Source: Owenia fusiformis (Eukaryota > Annelida > Polychaeta > Sabellida > Oweniidae). From it: DNA of 64,000 bases. The stretch is taken from positions 21,364,477 to 21,428,476 of the forward strand of contig CAIIXF020000004.1 of the NCBI GenBank assembly GCA_903813345.2. Direction: 5' to 3'. Under the pieces are notes generated by a model that worked only from the letters and a program-made list of their open reading frames with translations, was not told where the DNA came from and searched no databases. Of this stretch, positions 56,670 to 64,000 are shown piece after piece. Made by a program: the position numbers and the translations under genes. Each line of letters opens with the position of its first letter. The first letter of the stretch is position 1.

Positions 56670-57346
56670 CAGGGTGCATGATGGAAAATTTTCTGCATTC
56701 TTCAATTGAGTCACACGATGTTATATTTCAAACAAGAATCACTCCTTCCCTTCATTGTCTATATCTTCCAGTTTTGCACAAAGAGTGCACTTATGTGCCT
56801 AGAAAAGACTTGTGAGAAGAATGTTTTGATAAAGTGTATAAAAAACAAGAAAATTCAATGAAAAAATTTTTTTCACTGAATTTTCTCATTTTTTATACAT
56901 TTTACAAAATAAACCTTCTCACAAGGCTTTTCTAGGTACAGAAGTGCACTCTTTGTGAAAACTTGGAAGATGTAGACAATGTGGGGAAGGAGTTATTCAT
57001 GTTTGAAAAATAACATGTGACTCAATTGAGGAATGCAGAAAATTTCCCAACATGCACCCTGTCCGGTGCAGTGGTACTTGACAGGAAATGACAAAACAGG
57101 AAGTGACCAAAAATGTGTCATTTTTAGACATTTTGAGTTCTGTTTAATTTTGACCTCCAGTCAATTCAAATAGTTCCACATATTATTTACAGGACAAGGA
57201 TCACAATGTACATGGTCAGAATGATATGTAGAATGATTTGAATTGACTGGAGGTCAAAACAGAACTCTCTTTGTTCAAAAATGTCAAAAATGACACATTT
57301 TTTGTCACTTCCTGTTTTGTCATTTCCTGTTAAGTATCACTGCACC
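56670..57346. mobile_element. Two adjacent near-perfect palindromes
   Basis: 56670-57061: CAGGGTGCATGATGG mirrored by CCAACATGCACCCTG, with arms of ~170 bp meeting in an A/T-rich centre (AAAAAATTTTTTT). 57065-57346: GGTGCAGTGGTACTTGACAG mirrored by CTGTTAAGTATCACTGCACC, with arms of ~120 bp. Both end in TGCACC, so they may be parts of one composite element or one may have inserted at the edge of the other. Confidence 0.8.
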
Positions 57347-57420
57347 CTTAACCCATTCTTTCATGAGAAGGGAGTAATTGTAGATAGGGCATGCTCTCAA
57401 AATGTATATACAAGTACATA

Positions 57421-58160
57421 GGTTCTGGGCCTATATAAAGATGGCAGCACCAACAGGATCCAGTATTATCTTAATTTATAACAAGAGATCATTTTAAAAA
57501 AATGAAGGCTCGTGTGAGATGTTTGCAGTGTTGTAATGAATTGTATTGATAAATAGGGATGCTTACTTTTAACGCGGCTGTAATTTACCGAACAGCAAAA
57601 GTAGAAAAAATCCGAACATTTTGAACTGATTAAGATCTTTAAATTGTGAAGGTCTGAGTACCTCGACCTCTTAGAAAACATCCGAGCATATCTAAAAGTG
57701 AAGATGGGTCAATTTGATTCTCGTTCTCCGAAGATATTAATAAAATAGTGAAACGTTCGGAGTTTTTTTAATCTGTAAATTGTTCACAATTCTAAATTAA
57801 GAAGTCGCTCGTATTTCTGTCGTATCATGTTGCCGAAAATCAGTGCGCAGAATTCATGGTGTTGTTGTAAAATGTGCATATTGTCGTTTGAAACCCTCTC
57901 TAACGCAATTTTATTATAAACTAACACCTTTGGGTTAAACTTTTGCTCGAGGAATTAACTCATTTTCATCAATAAATATTAACCCATCAGGTTTTCTACT
58001 AGTAAACTAACGTTTAAACCTCAGTCCATCGCGTTATCACTTACTACTATATCCAAGTGAGATATGGCTCCTCAGCACAAGCCAATAAAAACAGATCGAT
58101 TACCATGCCATCTTTATTTGAAAATTATTTCTGTCGACCTTAGCCTATGCACAAGTATAC
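57421..58160. mobile_element. Long copy of the AAAGATGGCAGCACC family
   Basis: 57421-57475 and 58090-58155 are each closely similar to adjoining parts of 9265-9380. The ~610 bp between them is absent from that copy. ATAAAGATGGCA and TGCCATCTTTAT lie in inverted orientation near the ends. No frame of note. Confidence 0.6.
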
Positions 58161-58558
58161 CAACAGCCAGGAGGTTCACTGTGTAAAAAATCTGTCAGGG
58201 GTCCTAAGCTGAACACTCAGATATCAATATATTCCTATACCAATTTGTCAAATCTGGATGTGTTCCCATACCAACCAATGTATTGCCGAAAAGCCATACC
58301 AAATGTACAAATACTGTATAAGACCAATGCCATACCAAATGTCTAAATATAGGACCAATGCCATACCAGTGCTATGACTGGTCCAAAGTCGAATTTTTCC
58401 CGCCAAAGAAGCTCATGTTTAAACTGAAGAACATTGCCATACCTCAAAAGCCATAATGTTGGGGCATTCACATTCTCATACCAGATCCTAAAATTTGGCT
58501 CCATTGCCATACCAAATGTCAAAAAAGTACCCCATGTGCGTCGAGAATCCCTGTTTTC
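58161..58558. repeat. Irregular CCATACCAAATGT repeats
   Basis: The phrase CCATACCAAATGT or CCATACC recurs at least eight times between about 58220 and 58520 with irregular spacing. No element ends are visible. Confidence 0.5.
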
Positions 58559-59152
58559 GTTCAGTCTTGCCTTTTTGATGGTTTAACCCTTTCAGTGTTT
58601 TTTCAACAAATTTTACAAAAATTCTTTTTTCTTTCTTTGTTTGGAGGGTGTATGATCGCACCCAAATCTGGTAAACAGGCCCTCACAATGTCTTTACATA
58701 GAGTGATGATGTTCAAGAGACTTTGTGTGGAGTGGCTCAATCTTGATGATACCACTGTGTCCTCATTCAGATATCATTTGGTCTTCAAGCTAGCCTACAG
58801 GCCCTACATATCTGTGGAAGGAATAACTCATCATTTGATGATAATTGACCTGGTTCTCTGTGATTGTTCTGCTGTTGTTCTCCTCGTACTTCTTTCTCTG
58901 TCTCTCTGGGGCTATTTGAAGGCGCACTTGATGCTAACCCCAAGCCAAAAGACCTAGAACAACATACATGTAAGGCCCACATCCAAAGAGAAATCCAAAA
59001 CATTCTACCAGAAACATTATCGAAACTAAATCAAATGTAATGAACAATGTTGCAGTAAGGATGCTGGCTGTCATCAAAAAACGATAAGGTTACATCGATC
59101 ATTTGGTCTAAAAAGTAAAAGGGTTAAAGCATCAAAAGGGCTTGACTGAACT
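58559..59152. mobile_element. piggyBac-like non-autonomous element within a larger inverted repeat
   Basis: CCCTTTCAGTG begins at 58587 after TTAA, and AAAAGGG ends at 59123 before TTAA, the arrangement expected for piggyBac insertion. The inverted match extends outward (GTTCAGTCTTGCCTTTTTGATG against CATCAAAAGGGCTTGACTGAAC), to 58559 and 59152. The inner frame (58595-58957) includes ALTMSLHRVMMFKRL and could be a decayed transposase piece, but this is weak. Confidence 0.65.
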
Positions 59153-59283
59153 TAAAACTGTATATAGGAAAAAAAATCCCATGCTTTATCAATTTAAAAT
59201 TTGAGAGATGTGTGAAATATGGTATTATTTTACTTCATCATGGAATAGACCATGGTCCTTTGTGAGAGTTAAATGTCACCAAT

Positions 59284-59580
59284 TGCATTTCATAGGCAAT
59301 AACAGTTTTAAAAATGCATTTCATAGGCAATAACAGTTTTAAAAATGTATTTCATAGACAATAACAGTTTTAAAAATGCATTTCATAGGCAATAACAGTT
59401 TTAAAAATGCATTTCATAGGCAATAACAGTTTTAAAAATGCTTTTCATAGGCAATAACAGTTTTAAAAATGCATTTCATAGGCAATAACAGTTTTAAAAA
59501 TACATTTCATAGGCAATAACAGTTTTAAAAATACATTTCATAGGCAATAACAGTTTTAAAAAATGCATTTTCAATGTTTG
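59284..59580. repeat. 31-bp tandem repeat, about nine units
   Basis: The unit TGCATTTCATAGGCAATAAC plus AGTTTTAAAAA is repeated with very few changes (TGTATTTCATAGACA in the third unit). The high identity between units suggests recent expansion. Confidence 0.95.
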
Positions 59581-59993
59581 ATTTTCATAATAAATTTCAA
59601 GTGAAATGACTGTTTTTGTCAGGGTAAAAAGAGAATAAAGTACTCCCACTTGTAATTTTCAAAGAAGATTCCGAGTGATCTCTCGGTTGATGACATTTTT
59701 TGCCAGGGCAAACTAGCAATTCTGACAGTAACTTGCAAACCATGTTGCGAAACATGCAAATTCCAAAGTTACTTTCAATAAGCAATTATCATACCTTGAA
59801 ATACCTTGATATATTCCTGCTTTAGTTTTAACATGGGAAACTACTCTTTGTATGTCATCCTAGGCTTTTACATGGATTGAGCATTCTGTTGATGGGAAAA
59901 AATATTCAAAAATATAACTTATGGGATATGTGTGACTAAAAGACTAAATGAGTGATTGAATGGAAATATTTGTCTTACCTGGGTTCCTTTTAG

Positions 59994-60072
59994 GTAGCTG
60001 GAAAAACAATTTAAAGCAATCTGTGGATTTATCCTTCACCTGGGGCATGTTGATGTTTACAGAGCTGAATGG
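59994..60072 (+). other. Possible 79-nt exon of an unknown gene (weak)
   Basis: A pyrimidine-rich acceptor (GGGTTCCTTTTAG) precedes, and a strong donor (GTAAGTGATC) follows, a segment open in one frame (SWKNNLKQSVDLSFTWGMLM and onward). No family was recognised and no partner exon was found, so it may be chance. Confidence 0.2.
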
Positions 60073-60634
60073 GTAAGTGATCACTCTTTTATCAATATGG
60101 CAGATTTTATGAAAATTACATGATTATAAAGTATAAACTGTATATAAAAATTGATGAAAGTGATCTTTTTCACATTATACATATACATAGAATTTATACT
60201 GCATGTATTTGGTTGGATTGTTTCTTCAAAATCAAATACTAAAGATTAAAGGTGAAATGATATTTCCTAAATTTTTTGTTTTCACATATTTTGTATGATT
60301 GCAAAATTACCTTGGAAATTATATCGAAAAGAAATACATTAAGGATGACAGCTTGTTTTAATTAGGGGTTTAAAGTAATTTTGAACAGATAAAGGTTTAA
60401 GTTTTAAATCAGTCATAAAATTGTAAGGGATGGTGTCTAATTTTTTCAACAATTGTGGAATGAGGAAGTTAGTGTCATTAGGGTGAGGGGGTAAACAATG
60501 GTGTTGATCTTTAATTTTAATATTCAAGTGAAATATAAATCTACATTTTAAAATTTCATTAGATGAGGGGAGGGGGCCAAACCATATAATGAAATTAGCT
60601 TATTTTTTTCATGAGTACTAGTATAGCTATGGGG

Positions 60635-60803
60635 TTTTGGGGTTGAAGCAACCCCCCTGGCCGAAAATTCTTTAAAAACCATGCAGATTTTTCACCATTC
60701 TGGGCACTTTTCATTTGATTTTGGGGCAAAGTTGTCAAATCAGACCCCCTGGATTTTTTGAAAAGTGCCCCCCCCCCTTTGCAAAAGCTGGCCACGGCCC
60801 TGA
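60635..60803 (-). mobile_element. GTAGCCAG-family short element
   Basis: Reverse-orientation copy: CCCCCCTGGCCGAAAATTC, ACCATGCAGATTTTTCACC, TTTGATTTTGGGGCAAAG and GCTGGCCACGGCCCTG. Confidence 0.65.
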
Positions 60804-60957
60804 GTTTTGATGCTACTATGATCTTTATGTCACAAAAAGTAGCATGCATGTTCTGTTTTTATAGGAATTTCAGTATAAAATAAATGCCAGCTACTTATGA
60901 AAGCATAAAAATCAGTGACTTTAGTGAGTGGGTCGCTTGATTAAGATCTACATGTAC

Positions 60958-61137
60958 CTTTTCTGATTGAGTCAGGGTTGATCAAAGGTATATCTTCCAT
61001 GTATAACTCAGAGTGTAGATGAAGCTCTCTTTTAAGCATCAAACTCAAACTACTGGAAGGAGCACAGCATAATAGAAAGATAGGGTGTTGTAAGGTAATA
61101 CTCATCTGCTTGTCTGCTACAAAGGCTAAAGGTATCC
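60958..61137 (-). CDS. Candidate 180-nt internal exon of an unidentified protein
   Basis: On the minus strand the acceptor TTGTTATATTTTACAG precedes an open segment ending AGAAAAG before the donor GTACATG. The frame (two leading bases, 59 codons, one trailing base) reads IPLAFVADKQMSITLQHPIF, then LLCCAPSSSLSLMLKRELHL, then HSELYMEDIPLINPDSIRK. The composition and flanking splice sites are protein-like, and no repeat similarity was seen within the window. The family was not recognised. Neighbouring exons should lie on the minus strand within a few kb or beyond the window edge; none was found with confidence. Confidence 0.45.
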
Positions 61138-61680
61138 CTGTAAAATATAACAAATTGCAATAATTGGGCTCAAGCTGAGCCTATAGTGTAAAATAGTTCT
61201 AGCTTCTACTTTCACTTGCTTTGAGGTTGGTGGCCTCTTTGAGGGAAATGTCAAAGGTCTGTTCTGAAATGAGAAACAGGGGGGAACTGGCAAGGAATAA
61301 AGTAAACACTGTTGTCAAGACTGGATTTTTCAATTGATTGTCAAATAATGTTGAGATTTTAAACATTTATTTGGGCAAATGAGAGTCTTACGTAAAATCA
61401 ATTCTTTAAATGAAAAATGAATGACATTATTTCTTGTAAGGTATCAACATTTAAAAGGTGAGAGTTTCAGTTTTGAAGGTTCACTAATGTTACAACGTTG
61501 TCTAATTAACCATTTCATCATAAGGGGGCTAATTTAGTGAATAATTTAGAATTTTATTTTAAAACATTAAAACATTATTTTTTGAAGAATAGCAAAATGG
61601 CATTGTTTTAAATTTTTATTTAAGTTTACGTCATATTTCTAATTCATATTCACTCTTTATTTATTCCTGAGCTGCCTAGA

Positions 61681-61914
61681 GTAAGAGGAGAGAAAACCCC
61701 ATGATTCAATTTATGACATACAATTTCCTCCTTTGCGCACCTCCTTTTGTCAAAAACTTACCCTCCATCTTGGTTTTCAAAGTTTTCAAATTGACCTAGT
61801 ATTAAACCAATCAACGATAGACTGGCTTAACCAATCAGCGACAATGTCATCTCAATACAGATTTACATTATAAACGTATGTCATCTTTGAACCCTGGGGT
61901 TTCTCCCCCTCTTG
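61681..61914. mobile_element. 234-bp MITE with AAGAGGRGAGAAACCCC ends
   Basis: GTAAGAGGAGAGAAAACCCC at the left is mirrored by GGGGTTTCTCCCCCTCTTGC at the right. Flanking CTAGA and CTAAA hint at a short, worn target duplication. Confidence 0.65.
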
Positions 61915-63364
61915 CCTAAAGTGTTAAACAATGGTGCTCTGTGTTGCAAACATTTGGAAGAGGAAAACAATGTAAATCCTTTAAAATATTCAGGCAGATC
62001 ATGTACAAATTCATTTCAAGATCACCTAACGTACATGCGACCTGTTGCATCCAATTAATTAAGCGTTGACATTGAGGTGTCTCAACGTGATTAATTTTGA
62101 TGTCTTGTTTTAGATACAAGTGTATAACTGCTTTAAAATGTATATTCAATTGACAATTGATTAATTTTTATGTCTGATGGGTCATTGTCAAGGTTTTATA
62201 TACTGTTATGTATACAGTGAAACCTGTCAAAGGAAACACCTCTTTGTTAGGTACACCTTCAAACAGGGAATGGTTCCAAAGAACCAAACATTCCTCTTTT
62301 GACTCACATTTTGACTCTTTCACTATAATAGTGTTTAAGGCATATTTTTTAAATTTATCAGTCAGTTTTTGGCCTGAATTGAGATCAAGGTGTTCCCTGC
62401 GCACATGTTTTAGTGATTTCAGTATAATGTAATTGTCAGTTGGTATCATTGAACATACATTTGATCACTAAACAAACAGGAATGACAAAAATTTTACATA
62501 AATGCCCATTGGGTGTTATGTTGAAAGTGCATTCAAGATAATGCCCATGGGCAGTTTCTATAAGGAAAAACATAACCAGAAGATGAGCCTTACTGTCATT
62601 TAAAAATAAACTGTCATTGAGAAATAAATAAAAGATAAAAGAAAAAAAATGTCCAGGGGTTTAGCTATAATCTACTAATTGTAAATGTTGCTTTCAATTT
62701 TGTGTCGCTCCCTTAATGTCTCATTCTTCCTTTATTGATGAAACAACACATAAAAATAAAAGGAAAGTTGAAACAGTCTTTGTTTCAGACCACATCAGAG
62801 GATAATTAGACTGTAAGTTGAGAATAAATTGATCCTGTTCGGCACTCCTTTAATTTGCGAAAAGGATTAAAAGGCTTTGTGCCGATTGCTAAATTGCTGT
62901 GTTATGTCAATCATGTTAAATCAATTGTATTTCAAGTAGAAATGAGTTGCTCAAATCAGCCAGAAAATGAATTCTTTATTTTGTATTCGGAAAAGTGTTT
63001 TTTAGCTTTGGTTTCTAGCATTAATATTCATAGGATAAGGTTAAATCCGGGAAGTTAACTTGACCCTTTAAGTGTTTACATCACATGGAATGGCAATCAG
63101 TTCTTGAGTTGATCAGGGTTGCTATTCACTTGATAATATTAAAGTGCTTTACCTAGTCAAATGAGTCTCATGCTGATTTCACCATATCCAGTACAGTATA
63201 AAGGCTATTTGTTGAGAATTCTTCTTCGAATTGATAACTTTATGCATCTTTGATTCTTTACCGGATGAGTACACGTATTTGAGAAATTATAAAATGAAAA
63301 ATTGGAATATGAAACTTCAGCTCATTGAATCATCTGTTTTTCCATTTTACTCAATCTAAAGACT

Positions 63365-63550
63365 GCAGGCCCGTAGCCAGAGTTTTCCAAGGTTCACTTT
63401 CCAAAAAATTCTAGGGGGGTTCACTTTGGTAAATTTGGCCAAAAATCACTCAAAAAATAGTCAGAATGGTGAAAAACTGCATGATTTTGAAAGAAATTTT
63501 GGCCAGGGGGGGGTTGCCCAAATACCTCGAACCCCCTGGCTACGGGTCTG
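63365..63550. mobile_element. GTAGCCAG-family short element
   Basis: CAGGCCCGTAGCCAG at the left is mirrored by CTGGCTACGGGTCTG at the right. Shares GGGGGTTCACTTTGG, AGAATGGTGAAAAACTGCAT, GATTTTGAAAGAAATTTTGG and CCAGGGGGGGG with the other copies. ~186 bp, the least worn copy in the window. Confidence 0.8.
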
Positions 63551-64000
63551 GACTGGTGATACATATATGTCTTATCTTAGATTGGTTTTTATGTCACCAC
63601 CAAAAGTGGTGAGATATTGTTATTTGTAGACAGTGTTTGGTGGCTGATGTTCAGTGTTAAGTGGTTGGTGTTCGACATTCATCAACTGTAATAAATGTGA
63701 TGTTAATGCCATGTAAATCATGCCTGTTCATGTAGAAATCAAATTATACCTGAAAATAGAAAAGCATACTTTCATCTTTGAACAAAATATCTTTGACAAA
63801 ATTCCAGATTTCATTTTATTCACTTCATGGTAAGTTTATAATTTTGACATCATTTGACATGTAATATCAAGTGACTATCTACTTTTTAGAGTTCTGTTAT
63901 CAAGTATTGTTTGAAACACCAGTCAAAATGAAATAAACACTACGTCAAATAACCCATTACATTTTAAGTAAGAAATTATGTAATATGAAGTTCAATGTTT

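Larger units (their letters stand above)
61138..64000. other. Right-hand stretch, repeats only
   Basis: It contains the MITE at 61681-61914 and the short element at 63365-63550. Frames at 61916-62149 and 62168-62449 on the minus strand and 62855-63058 on the plus strand show no recognised domain. TGTCACCACC near 63592 repeats the end sequence of the small element at 2945-3034. Confidence 0.4.

Noticed and set aside
58595-58957. 120-residue frame as a membrane protein gene
   Set aside because: It lies wholly within an element with piggyBac-like boundaries; the hydrophobic stretch is Leu/Ser low-complexity. At most a decayed transposase piece.
61916-62149. 77-residue minus-strand frame with Cys residues
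   Set aside because: Looked protein-like in part (INWMQQVACTLGDLEMN), but its possible splice sites are weak and it runs into the MITE edge at 61914.
62168-62449. 93-residue minus-strand frame
   Set aside because: No recognisable motif. The DNA (GTGAAACCTGTCAAAGG and similar) looks like a worn repeat, and no splice sites frame it convincingly.

Overview
The window is nuclear DNA of an invertebrate animal. Its genes have GT-AG introns and animal-specific families (caveolin, a rhodopsin-class amine receptor, a GT43 glucuronyltransferase), embedded in A+T-rich DNA crowded with short inverted-repeat transposons, foldback elements and minisatellites. No operons, ribosome-binding sites, CRISPR arrays or clear RNA genes were seen. 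The species cannot be named from sequence alone; a lophotrochozoan or a non-vertebrate deuterostome fits best.

Layout. (1) 1-10.3 kb, plus strand: the 3' nine exons of a fungal-type GH13 alpha-amylase ending in a single membrane anchor; the 5' exons lie outside the window. Its introns hold a MITE, a G-rich repeat array and a 2-kb inverted-repeat transposon. (2) 10.57-12.30 kb: a foldback DNA transposon with ~250-bp inverted repeats. (3) 14.36-19.75 kb, plus strand: a complete seven-exon gene for a membrane-anchored SPRY protein of SPSB type with a C-terminal PPxY motif; its first coding exon is only 11 nt. (4) 19.5-24.7 kb: the end of that gene's last exon plus its 3' flank is repeated four times (978-bp period); the last copy carries two transposon insertions whose empty sites survive in the other copies. 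(5) 25.2-26.4 kb, minus strand: an intronless serotonin-receptor-like GPCR. (6) 31.05-34.92 kb, plus strand: a complete three-exon caveolin. (7) 37.5-48.35 kb, minus strand: a complete four-exon GT43 beta-1,3-glucuronyltransferase with an unusual ~145-residue C-terminal tail and introns full of repeats and LINE fragments. (8) 48.4-64 kb: mostly repeats, including two Mutator-like elements with perfect 9-bp target duplications, a mariner remnant, a piggyBac-like element, minisatellites and one unidentified candidate exon.

The genes do not form an evident functional cluster. Four of the five encode membrane proteins acting in the secretory pathway or at the plasma membrane (anchored amylase, SPRY protein, GPCR, Golgi transferase) and the fifth is a caveolar coat protein, but this is probably coincidence. 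The best candidates for something undescribed are the TM-SPRY-PPxY protein with its repeated last exon, the GT43 tail, and several transposon families whose boundaries can be fixed from this window alone. All exon limits were read by eye from splice consensus and frame continuity; none was checked by alignment or transcript data.
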